NCBI RefSeq assembly: GCF_003269425.1
Contig: NZ_CP030104.1
Span: forward strand, 2,227,501 to 2,291,500
DNA length: 64,000 bases
Direction: 5' to 3'
Source of the DNA: Flagellimonas maritima
GTDB taxonomy: Bacteria; Bacteroidota; Bacteroidia; Flavobacteriales; Flavobacteriaceae
Under the pieces are notes generated by a model, which was not told the DNA's origin, did not search any database, and saw only the letters and a program-made list of their open reading frames with translations. The translations under genes and the position numbers were made by a program. Numbering within the stretch: position 1 is the stretch's first letter; every line of letters starts with the position of its first letter. Shown in pieces: positions 34,928-43,040 of this stretch.

Positions 34928-35230
34928 ATGGTTGTAAATATTCAATATCAAAAAATGAAAGCCAGTGAGTCCTTGAACAAAATTTTGCTCAAAAAGCTTG
35001 ATAAGATAGGCGAAAGATATAGCTGGGTCATCAAGGCCAATGTTCTCTTTAAGTTGGAGAACGACAGAACGGGGGCACAGAGCAACATATGCGAAATTGA
35101 ATTGAGCGCTCCAGGGCCCCGTCTTTTTGCAAAATCCAAAACCGATAACTTTGAAAAATCAATGGCTGATACCATCAATGAGCTTAACAAACAACTTGAA
35201 AAGAGGCAAGGTGTATTTATTAGGCACTAG
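34928..35230 (+). CDS. HPF/RaiA-like ribosome hibernation factor, short form
   Basis: A 100-residue protein of the HPF/RaiA (S30AE) fold: an N-terminal strand (VVNIQYQKMKASESLNKILLKKLDK), a central hairpin VIKANVLFKLEN and a C-terminal helix DTINELNKQLEKRQG. It lacks the long C-terminal dimerisation domain of long HPF. It binds near the ribosomal decoding site and silences ribosomes in stasis. The CRP/FNR promoter upstream links this to oxygen limitation. A lipoprotein gene follows after 40 bp. Confidence 0.85.
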   Translation: MVVNIQYQKMKASESLNKILLKKLDKIGERYSWVIKANVLFKLENDRTGAQSNICEIELSAPGPRLFAKSKTDNFEKSMADTINELNKQLEKRQGVFIRH

Positions 35231-35270
35231 ATGCTGGATATTCTGTTATAAACATATAAAACGTATTCCA

Positions 35271-35897
35271 ATGAGACCTCAAATTTTAGTTCTTTGTTTG
35301 TTGCTTTTAGCGGGATGCTCTTCTACAAAGCTTGTTAGTACATGGAAAAGCCCCGAAATTGTTTTGTTTGATGCTTACAAGGTTCTTGTAGTCGGCATGG
35401 CTCAAGATGTTAATGTACGAACGGAATTTGAGACAAGGTTGGTGGAAAAGTTGGAAGAAAAAGGCGTTGAGGCAGTACGGAGTTTAGACCTTTTTGATGT
35501 GGAGTTCACATCATCTGAAAAATCTGAAGAAGAACTTTCCGAAGTAGAGGAGCAACTTTTGGATAAAGGTTTTGATGCAATACTTTTTACTAAGGTCATC
35601 GGTACAGAAAATAGAAGAACCTTTAAGGAAAGAATGAACAGGTTCAATGATATGTATACCCGCTTCAGTTCAGATTATTTAGAGCATCAAGACATTTACT
35701 ATGATTCTGAATACCATAAAACATTCAATATCTATACTGCGGAAACATCATTATACTGTATCTGCGTAGATAAGGAAAGAGAACTTATTTGGAGGGGGAA
35801 CCTAGAAATTATGGAGCCTGTAAAAGTTGAAAAAACTATCGATTCCTATATCAAAAGAATAGCTGATGCCATGCACGAACAGGATGTTATTTTTTAA
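35271..35897 (+). CDS. Lipoprotein, DUF4136-like character
   Basis: From Met at 35271 the 208-residue protein has a lipoprotein signal (MRPQILVLCLLLLAGCSS) with a good lipobox at LAGC. The mature part begins STKLVSTWKSPEI and has an alternating strand-helix pattern with VLVVGMAQDVNVRTEFETRL and LIWRGNLEIMEP. This resembles the DUF4136-like outer-membrane lipoproteins, but the family call is uncertain. A longer frame from 35127 overlaps the HPF gene and is rejected. It is probably cotranscribed with the HPF-like gene. Confidence 0.82.
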   Translation: MRPQILVLCLLLLAGCSSTKLVSTWKSPEIVLFDAYKVLVVGMAQDVNVRTEFETRLVEKLEEKGVEAVRSLDLFDVEFTSSEKSEEELSEVEEQLLDKGFDAILFTKVIGTENRRTFKERMNRFNDMYTRFSSDYLEHQDIYYDSEYHKTFNIYTAETSLYCICVDKERELIWRGNLEIMEPVKVEKTIDSYIKRIADAMHEQDVIF

Positions 35898-35950
35898 AAT
35901 TGAGAAATCAAGACTTTTAGTTGAAAAACTATTTCTTGGATGAATTATGG

Positions 35951-36082
35951 CTAGGATAAAATTCCAAGAAAATCAAGCAGTATACAAACCGGTATTGCAA
36001 TTAAAATAAGTACGAGCACAAATACCATTAGTCTTAGAAAGCCAACCAACAGTTTATTTCCAAAAGAAACTTCATTAGTCAT
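35951..36082 (-). CDS. Small single-span membrane protein, 43 aa
   Basis: The reverse strand from the ATG at 36080-36082 to the TAG at 35951-35953 encodes 43 residues: a short polar start (MTNEVSFGNKL), an arginine, then a strongly hydrophobic segment (LMVFVLVLILIAIPVCILL) and DFLGILS. It is the only content seen in the 291-bp gap between the lipoprotein and the sugar porter genes. The frame is uninterrupted and of normal codon use, but the gene is too short to be certain. No function is assigned. Confidence 0.5.
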   Translation of the reverse strand: MTNEVSFGNKLLVGFLRLMVFVLVLILIAIPVCILLDFLGILS

Positions 36083-36188
36083 AGTTGTGTAATTTCTTTC
36101 AATGTACGGAAATATTCATTTATCAATCCAATATTTCAAGTCGATATTCGATTAACGGACAGGTTTTTAGCATATCCTGTATGGATTT

Positions 36189-37547
36189 TTAGCTGATTTT
36201 AGAACCTTTTGAGCTAAGTTTTTGCCCCAGCTCCTCCAAGCTTATTCCTTTGGTTTCGGGCATTACCAACATTACCCATAATAATTGGAGTATCATCATA
36301 AAAGCAAAGAATATAAAAATAGGCCAGGGATTGTCTTTAAAGATTCCGTTTTCCACATCTAAAAAGATAGGTGTAATCAATGTAATCACAGCCGCAAAGA
36401 CCCAATGGGTCCCCGTACCCCAAGATTGTCCATATGCCCGTACTTTGTTCGGGAATATTTCAGAAATAAATACCCAAATAACCGCACCTTGGCCAATTGC
36501 ATGCGAGGCAATAAAAACTAAAATAAACGTAAGCAGCACTGTTGAACTGGCATTGCTGTAAAAACACCATCCTACTGTCACCAAACTTATGATGTAGCCC
36601 AACGAGCCTATTTTCATGAGCTGTTTTCGACCCAAACGATCGATCAGTCTAATACCGACCAAAGTAAAAATCAGATTGACAATACCTATGGAAATAGAAC
36701 TAAAAAGCGATTCTTTGGCAGCTAATCCCGCACGTTCCAAAATTTCGGGAGCATAATAAAGTATAAAATTTATTCCAGAAAGTTGATTGAAAAATGCAAT
36801 GAAAAAAGCCAAGAGCAATTGTTTGTTGTACTTGCCTGAAAATAGGCTCTCTTTGGATATACTCTGTCCAATGGCTTCTTTGATTTCATGTAACCTTTTG
36901 GCAGCTAATTCCTTAGTGGAGATATATTCCAAAGTCTTAAGGGCTCCATTTTCGTCTTGCTGTTTCATCATCAGCCATCTTGGACTGTTTGGAATTCCCA
37001 AAACCATAAGCGTGTAGCCCAATGCAGGAATTGCTTCTACACCAAGCATCCACCGCCAATCATTTGCACCACCAAATCCTTGCAATAAATAGTTGGATAT
37101 AAAAGCGATGAAAATTCCAAAAACTATATTGAACTGATACATGGCGCCTAACTTACCACGGTTATCCGGAGTGGAAATTTCAGAGATATATATCGGTGCC
37201 GCTACGGATGATGCGCCAACTCCAACCCCGCCAATAAATCTAAAAAATGAAAAAAGATAAGGATCATGGGCAATGGCCGACCCCAAAGCAGAAGCAAAAT
37301 ACAAAATTCCAATCCATACCAATGTTTTTTTTCTTCCCAATCTGTCACAAGGAATACCACCGAACAGCGAACCTAAAACGGTTCCCCATAAAGCCATGCT
37401 CATTATAAAAACCCCATGAAACAATGGAGAAGTATCCCAAAGCTCTTTAATAGGTAAGTTGGCTCCGGAAATCACTACTGTATCAAATCCAAACAAAAAA
37501 CCGGCAAGGGCAGCGGTGAGGGAAATTTTAAAAATACGATTGTTCAT
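36189..37547 (-). CDS. Sugar porter family MFS transporter
   Basis: A 452-residue protein with 12 predicted helices. It has the MFS/sugar porter signatures: GFLFGFDTVVISGA in helix 1, DRLGRKKTLVWIG between helices 2-3, PNSPRWLMMKQ before the central loop, NQLSGINFILYYAPEI in helix 7 and PETKGISLEELGQKL at the end. It should import a hexose or pentose by proton symport. It is monocistronic, followed downstream by no gene of the same strand within 200 bp except the small membrane protein. Confidence 0.95.
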   Translation of the reverse strand: MNNRIFKISLTAALAGFLFGFDTVVISGANLPIKELWDTSPLFHGVFIMSMALWGTVLGSLFGGIPCDRLGRKKTLVWIGILYFASALGSAIAHDPYLFSFFRFIGGVGVGASSVAAPIYISEISTPDNRGKLGAMYQFNIVFGIFIAFISNYLLQGFGGANDWRWMLGVEAIPALGYTLMVLGIPNSPRWLMMKQQDENGALKTLEYISTKELAAKRLHEIKEAIGQSISKESLFSGKYNKQLLLAFFIAFFNQLSGINFILYYAPEILERAGLAAKESLFSSISIGIVNLIFTLVGIRLIDRLGRKQLMKIGSLGYIISLVTVGWCFYSNASSTVLLTFILVFIASHAIGQGAVIWVFISEIFPNKVRAYGQSWGTGTHWVFAAVITLITPIFLDVENGIFKDNPWPIFIFFAFMMILQLLWVMLVMPETKGISLEELGQKLSSKGSKIS

Positions 37548-37579
37548 GTAAAGGTTGATTTTTTAAAACTAGTTAAAAA

Positions 37580-38842
37580 TCACAGAATATCATCAATATG
37601 ATTTAGGATCTGTTTGGTAGCTCCAACATTTTTAGCAATATAATTTGAATTTATAGCACCTGTCTTTTTCCTAAAATTATCATCATTGATAAAGCGCGTC
37701 ATTAACTCCGTAAATTCAAGCTTATTTTTAATTACATAAATTCCTTTTTGGTCAATTAGATCTTCCGCTTCCTTGAAGCCATGATAGTTTGGACCAATTG
37801 TGACAGGGATTCCAAAAACTGCCGGCTCCAAAGTGTTATGGAGACCTGTTGCAAAAGCTCCGCCCACATAGGCAAAATCTGCGTAGGCATAAATTTTGGT
37901 CAAAAGGCCTATAGTATCGATGATGATGACCTTGTAATCCGAGAGTTTTTCTTTCGTTATTTTAGAAAAACGGATTGATTTTTTGAGGATACCCGATTGT
38001 ATTTTATTAATATGAGTTTCATTGATTTTATGAGGGGCTATGATGTATTTTGATAATGTATTGGCAGTATTGATAAAGTCGATGATAATCTCTTCATCTT
38101 CAGGCCAGGTACTGCCGGCAACCAAACAGAAATTTCCCTTTTTAAAGTCATCCATAAAATCCAATCCGTTGTCCTGATTCAAAATTTTGGATACTCGATC
38201 AAAACGAGTGTCCCCACTAACAGTTACATTTTTATGGCCGATTGAAGCTAGGAGTTCCTTTGAATTTTCATTTTGAACAAAAAAATGTGAAAAGGATCGA
38301 AGACTGTTTCTCATAAAACTACCATAAGACTTAAAAAAGACTTGTCTTTTCGAAAAAATTGCCGAGACCAAAAATGTTGGAATATTTCTATCTCTTAGTT
38401 CATGAAGATAGTTTGGCCAAATCTCATATTTTACAAAAATGACCAGCTCAGGCTTGATGATATCTAGAAATTTTTTTGCATTTGAGATGGTATCCATTGG
38501 TAAATACACAACGATGTCAGCAATGGGAGTGTCTTTTTTTACTTCATATCCAGATGGTGAAAAAAAGGTGAGCACAATTTTATATAGGGGATGATCCAGT
38601 TTTATTCGTTCCAAAATAGGGAGTCCCTGTTCATACTCCCCCAATGATGCAACGTGCATCCAAATAAGCTTGTCCCCATCACTAATTTTCGCTTCAATTT
38701 TTTGAAAAACTCCTTTTCTTCCCAAAACGAATAATCTCATTTTGGAGTTAAAAAGTGCAATTACCTTTAAAACGATCCAAGAAAGCGAAATTAAAATGTT
38801 GTAAACAAATCGCACAAGCGTCATATTTCCGCTAAAATACAT
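37580..38842 (-). CDS. waaA: 3-deoxy-D-manno-octulosonic acid (Kdo) transferase
   Basis: A 420-residue glycosyltransferase with an N-terminal membrane anchor, the Glycos_transf_N domain with WMHVASLGEYEQGLPILERI (general-base region) and a C-terminal donor domain with VAGSTWPEDEEIII and FAYVGGAFATGLHNTLEPAVFGIPV. It adds Kdo to lipid A precursor at the inner membrane. The second Met (MTLVRF, 38824) may be the true start. It is divergent from the DegT aminotransferase gene. Confidence 0.94.
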   Translation of the reverse strand: MYFSGNMTLVRFVYNILISLSWIVLKVIALFNSKMRLFVLGRKGVFQKIEAKISDGDKLIWMHVASLGEYEQGLPILERIKLDHPLYKIVLTFFSPSGYEVKKDTPIADIVVYLPMDTISNAKKFLDIIKPELVIFVKYEIWPNYLHELRDRNIPTFLVSAIFSKRQVFFKSYGSFMRNSLRSFSHFFVQNENSKELLASIGHKNVTVSGDTRFDRVSKILNQDNGLDFMDDFKKGNFCLVAGSTWPEDEEIIIDFINTANTLSKYIIAPHKINETHINKIQSGILKKSIRFSKITKEKLSDYKVIIIDTIGLLTKIYAYADFAYVGGAFATGLHNTLEPAVFGIPVTIGPNYHGFKEAEDLIDQKGIYVIKNKLEFTELMTRFINDDNFRKKTGAINSNYIAKNVGATKQILNHIDDIL

Positions 38843-38904
38843 TCTTTCATCAATAGGTTGTTGTGGTGCGTTAATTTCTTAATTTTAGGCCATAATTCAA
38901 ATGC

Positions 38905-40059
38905 ATGAAAAAAATACAGATGGTTGACCTTAAAGGTCAATATGAGGGTATAAAAAATAACGTGGATGTCTCCATAGCAGAGGTTTTGGATTCTTCAGCA
39001 TTTATAAACGGTCCACAAGTACATGCTTTTCAAAATGAACTGGAAGCGTATTTGAATGTTGAGCATGTCATACCATGTGCAAATGGAACGGATGCACTCC
39101 AAATTTGTATGATGGGGCTCGGATTGCAGCCTGGTGATGAGGTAATCACGGCAGATTTCACCTTTGCAGCAACCGTAGAGGTAATTGCTTTATTGAATCT
39201 TACGCCAGTTTTGGTGGATGTTGAACCTGATACTTTTAATATTGATCCAAAAGCCATTGAAAAAGCGATAACTCCAAAAACGAAGGCTATTGTACCCGTA
39301 CATCTATTTGGGCAATGTGCCAATATGGACGCCATTATAGAATTGGCAGATAAACATGGCCTTTATGTAATCGAAGACAATGCACAGGCCATAGGTGCAA
39401 CACATACCTTTAAAGATGGCAAAAAACAAAAAGCAGGAACCATTGGCCATGTGGCATCAACTTCTTTTTTCCCATCAAAAAATTTGGGTTGTTATGGGGA
39501 TGGAGGGGCTATTTTTACAAATGATGGCGACCTCGCCCATACAATACGGGGAATGGTAAACCATGGCATGTACAAACGTTACCATCATGACGTGATTGGA
39601 GTCAATTCACGATTGGATTCCATTCAAGCAGCGGTATTGAGAGCTAAATTACCTAATCTTGACGTTTATAATGAAAAGCGAAGAAATGCAGCTAGAAAAT
39701 ACTCAATGGCCTTTAAAGACAACCCGGACATTATTGTTCCAAAGACCGTAAATGGTTGCAATGGAATATGCGATACCTGTGATTGTCATGTATTTCATCA
39801 ATATACCTTAAGAATTTTAAATGGCAAAAGAGACGATTTGGTACAACATCTAAATGACCAAAACGTTCCTTGTGGGGTATATTATCCTATACCGTTGCAC
39901 AAGCAGAAGGCTTATGTGGATGACCGTTATAATGAGGCTGATTTCCCAATTACCAATCAACTGGTCAAAGAGGTCATATCGCTTCCCATGCACACTGAGT
40001 TGGATGATGAACAGATTGAATTTATTACTAAAACAATAATTGATTTCGTAAACAATTAG
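38905..40059 (+). CDS. DegT/DnrJ/EryC1/StrS aminotransferase, Cys-rich insert
   Basis: A 384-residue PLP enzyme that aminates a keto-sugar nucleotide. It has the N-terminal MVDLKGQYEGIKN segment, cofactor region ANGTDALQICMMGLG, VIEDNAQAIGA and the internal-aldimine lysine in SFFPSKNLGCYGDGG. Near residues 284-296 is a Cys-rich insert, CNGICDTCDCHVF, not part of the usual DegT core. The galE-like gene starts 1 bp after its stop, so the pair should make a nucleotide amino-sugar for surface glycans. Confidence 0.93.
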   Translation: MKKIQMVDLKGQYEGIKNNVDVSIAEVLDSSAFINGPQVHAFQNELEAYLNVEHVIPCANGTDALQICMMGLGLQPGDEVITADFTFAATVEVIALLNLTPVLVDVEPDTFNIDPKAIEKAITPKTKAIVPVHLFGQCANMDAIIELADKHGLYVIEDNAQAIGATHTFKDGKKQKAGTIGHVASTSFFPSKNLGCYGDGGAIFTNDGDLAHTIRGMVNHGMYKRYHHDVIGVNSRLDSIQAAVLRAKLPNLDVYNEKRRNAARKYSMAFKDNPDIIVPKTVNGCNGICDTCDCHVFHQYTLRILNGKRDDLVQHLNDQNVPCGVYYPIPLHKQKAYVDDRYNEADFPITNQLVKEVISLPMHTELDDEQIEFITKTIIDFVNN

Positions 40060-40060
40060 C

Positions 40061-41077
40061 ATGAAAATAGTAGTTACAGGTGGGTTGGGATTTATAGGTT
40101 CGCATACCGTCGTTGAACTTCAGAATGAAGGTTTTGAAGTGGTGATTATCGATAATCTTTCCAACGCTGATGAAAAGGTGCTGGAGGGTATAGAAGCCAT
40201 AACTGGAAAAAAACCCATCTTTGAGAAAATGGATTTACGTGACAAATCCAAAGTTGAAGCATTCTTCGAAAAATATAATGATATTGGCGGAATAATTCAC
40301 TTCGCGGCTTCAAAAGCGGTAGGGGAAAGTGTAGAAAAACCATTACTGTACTATGAAAACAATCTTGGAGTGTTGGTTTATATTTTGCAAGAGCTTGTAA
40401 AAAAAGAAAGGGCCAGTTTTATTTTCAGTTCTTCCTGTACAGTCTATGGGCAAGCAGATACCATGCCCATTACCGAAAGCGCACCGGTTAAACCAGCTGA
40501 ATCCCCTTACGGAAATACAAAACAAGTGGGTGAAGAAATAATTAGCGATACCTGCAAAGTTAATTCACAACTGAACGCTATTGCACTTCGCTATTTTAAT
40601 CCAATAGGAGCGCACTCCAGCATTAAAATTGGAGAATTGCCCATAGGTGTACCACAAAATCTTGTTCCTTTCATTACGCAAACAGGTATAGGATTACGGG
40701 AACAGCTTTCAGTATTTGGGGATGATTACCCAACAGAAGATGGCACCTGTGTTCGGGATTATATCCACGTAGTCGATTTGGCCAAGGCCCATGTAGCAGC
40801 TTTGCAACGCTTGCTTGACCAAAAGAACGATTCAAATTATGAGGTTTTTAATCTAGGAACGGGTAAAGGCAGTTCAGTACTGGAAGTGATTCAAAGCTTT
40901 GAGCGTGTATCCGGTAAAAAATTAAATTATAAAGTGGTTGAAAGGCGCCCTGGGGATGTTGTGCAAGCGTATGCAGATACCGAAAAGGCAAATGATGTAC
41001 TGGGTTGGAAAGCAAAGTCCAGTTTGGATGATTCCATGAAATCCGCGTGGGATTGGGAACAAAAGATCAGGGACTAA
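40061..41077 (+). CDS. galE: UDP-glucose 4-epimerase
   Basis: A 338-residue extended SDR epimerase. It has the Rossmann motif VTGGLGFIGSHTVVEL, HFAASKAVGESVEKP, the catalytic Ser in FSSSCTVYG, the Tyr-Lys pair in YGNTKQVGEE, and RYFNPIGAH. It interconverts UDP-glucose and UDP-galactose with NAD. The ATG follows the aminotransferase stop by 1 bp, showing coupling. Full-length and intact. Confidence 0.95.
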   Translation: MKIVVTGGLGFIGSHTVVELQNEGFEVVIIDNLSNADEKVLEGIEAITGKKPIFEKMDLRDKSKVEAFFEKYNDIGGIIHFAASKAVGESVEKPLLYYENNLGVLVYILQELVKKERASFIFSSSCTVYGQADTMPITESAPVKPAESPYGNTKQVGEEIISDTCKVNSQLNAIALRYFNPIGAHSSIKIGELPIGVPQNLVPFITQTGIGLREQLSVFGDDYPTEDGTCVRDYIHVVDLAKAHVAALQRLLDQKNDSNYEVFNLGTGKGSSVLEVIQSFERVSGKKLNYKVVERRPGDVVQAYADTEKANDVLGWKAKSSLDDSMKSAWDWEQKIRD

Positions 41078-41274
41078 AATTTTACAGTCATAAGCCCTGA
41101 CTTGTAAGGGATTCTTTTATTTCAAAATTTAGAATTTTTATTGCGAGCTTAGATAGGTCCATTTTTATTCCATATTGGCATCCTCTTTCTTTTTTATAAC
41201 ACAAAGTTGATGAATTTCTTGTGGTAGAAATGTAATCTATGCTTATTTTAGAAGCATAATCAACTAACTCAAAA

Positions 41275-42552
41275 ATGAAAAAAATTCTTTTTGTATCAAT
41301 CTCGCTCTTTACATCGTTACTTTTTGCCCAAGAAACTTACTTGCACTGTGGAAACATAGTGGATGTAAAATCAGGTAAAATATCCTCCGAAAAAACAATT
41401 ATCATTTCTGGAAATAGCATTAAATCAATCCAAAATGGATATCAATCCGGAGGCACCGAAGCTACTGTTATTGATTTAAAAAACAAGACAGTTCTGCCTG
41501 GTTTCATAGATATGCACGTACATATTGAAGGGCAGTCCAGTCCACAATCCTATATTGAAAGATTTACTTTAAATGATGCAGATGTGGCGTTTCAATCTAC
41601 GGTATATGCCAAAAATACGTTGATGGCAGGTTTTACCACTGTACGTGATTTGGGTGGCAGTGGCGTGAACATTGCATTGAGGAAAGCTATCAACAAAGGG
41701 ACTGTGGTAGGCCCAAGAATCTTTACTGCCGGAAAAGCAATTGGCACCACGGGCGGACATGCAGACCCGACCAATGGAATGAAAATGACCGATATGGGTG
41801 ATCCAGGACCAAAAGATGGAGTGGTCAATTCTCCCGAAGATGGAAAAAAAGCGGTCAGACAGCGTTATAAAGATGGTGCCGATGTAATCAAAATAACGGC
41901 AACAGGAGGAGTTTTGAGTGTGGCAAAGAGTGGCCAAAATCCACAATTTACCATTGAAGAGATCAAAGCGATTACAGATACGGCAAGGGATTACGGAATG
42001 TTGACCGCTGCACATGCCCACGGGGACGAAGGGATGCAGCGTGCAATCAAAGGAGGAATAAAGACAATAGAGCATGGCACTTTAATGAGTGAGGAAACCA
42101 TGGATTTAATGATTCAATACAAATCATTTCTAGTTCCTACCATTACTGCGGGCAAACAGGTTACGGAAAAAGCCAAGATTCCAGGATATTTCCCAGAAGT
42201 AGTTGCCAAGAAAGCGAGCGATATTGGTCCCAAAATACAGGGAATGTTCCGCAGGGCTTACAAAAAAGGAGTTCCAATCGCTTTTGGGACGGATGCCGGG
42301 GTTTTTCCACATGGTGAAAATGCAAGGGAATTCGGTTATATGGTAGAAGCGGGAATGCCGGTAATGAAAGCGATTGAATCAGCAACGATTACCAACGCAG
42401 AACTTTTGGGAATGAGTGATTCATTGGGACAATTAAAAGAAGGGTTTATTGCGGATATTATTGCTGTGGAAGAAAATCCCGAAGAGAATGTCAAAACCTT
42501 GGAAAACGTAACTTTTGTAATGAAAGAAGGAAAGATATTCAAATCTGAATAG
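41275..42552 (+). CDS. Exported amidohydrolase (Xaa-Pro dipeptidase/imidazolonepropionase-like)
   Basis: A 425-residue metal-dependent hydrolase with a signal peptide (MKKILFVSISLFTSLLFAQ). The metal site is DMHVHIEG (His81, His83), with a carboxylated-lysine-like site in VIKITATGG, HAHGDEGMQRA, TIEHGTLM and the Asp in FGTDAGVFPHG. This group hydrolyses prolyl dipeptides or related amides in the periplasm. Its promoter region shows a long AT-rich gap without a regulatory dyad. The small hypothetical gene follows after 30 bp. Confidence 0.93.
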   Translation: MKKILFVSISLFTSLLFAQETYLHCGNIVDVKSGKISSEKTIIISGNSIKSIQNGYQSGGTEATVIDLKNKTVLPGFIDMHVHIEGQSSPQSYIERFTLNDADVAFQSTVYAKNTLMAGFTTVRDLGGSGVNIALRKAINKGTVVGPRIFTAGKAIGTTGGHADPTNGMKMTDMGDPGPKDGVVNSPEDGKKAVRQRYKDGADVIKITATGGVLSVAKSGQNPQFTIEEIKAITDTARDYGMLTAAHAHGDEGMQRAIKGGIKTIEHGTLMSEETMDLMIQYKSFLVPTITAGKQVTEKAKIPGYFPEVVAKKASDIGPKIQGMFRRAYKKGVPIAFGTDAGVFPHGENAREFGYMVEAGMPVMKAIESATITNAELLGMSDSLGQLKEGFIADIIAVEENPEENVKTLENVTFVMKEGKIFKSE

Positions 42553-42582
42553 GGGTCTTTAGAATATTGATCCTTAAGCCAT

Positions 42583-42939
42583 ATGAAGCGGAGTTTTGAA
42601 AATAGTCTGGAAGTATTGGAATTGGCGGAAAAAGAATTGCTTTACGAAAAGCTGGTTCTCCAAATAAAGAAAGACTTTGATCGCGCTAACACAAAACTGA
42701 ATTTTCCATCAAACATTTTACCTTCTGATTTGGTTAAAATACTTCATGAAAAAATCTATTTTTTGCTATTGGAAAAATTTCAGGAATGTTTGAATCTGTT
42801 GTACATGGTCGATGTTTCCGAGAGGGATATAAAAAAAATAAAGTCTTCGGATGCGGTCGATGTTTCTGCAGAGGTCTGTTTCTTGCTATTGAAGAGGGAG
42901 TGGCAAAAAGTGTGGTTTAAGTATAAATTTGGTTCTTAA
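42583..42939 (+). CDS. Hypothetical protein, 118 aa
   Basis: A helical, charged, soluble protein with no signal or membrane segment. It contains LEVLELAEKELLYEKLVLQIKK (probable helix), LVKILHEKIYFLLLEKF and a second half that repeats the LLxLEKF/LLLKREW pattern. The frame is open and follows the amidohydrolase by 30 bp. I do not recognise a family. Confidence 0.6.
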   Translation: MKRSFENSLEVLELAEKELLYEKLVLQIKKDFDRANTKLNFPSNILPSDLVKILHEKIYFLLLEKFQECLNLLYMVDVSERDIKKIKSSDAVDVSAEVCFLLLKREWQKVWFKYKFGS

Positions 42940-43040
42940 TGGATTTTCAATGCCATCAATGCGTTAGAGAGTCAATCTTTAGCATTATTTATTGTATTTT
43001 TGGTTAAATTTTTCAGGTAGGTTTTAGCCGTAAACTGTTT

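Noticed and set aside
35127..35270. N-terminal extension of the lipoprotein frame
   Set aside because: It overlaps the HPF-like gene in another frame and lacks family character; the lipoprotein signal starts at 35271.
41078..41274. 197-bp gap before the amidohydrolase gene
   Set aside because: I found no gene, dyad or convincing terminator in it.
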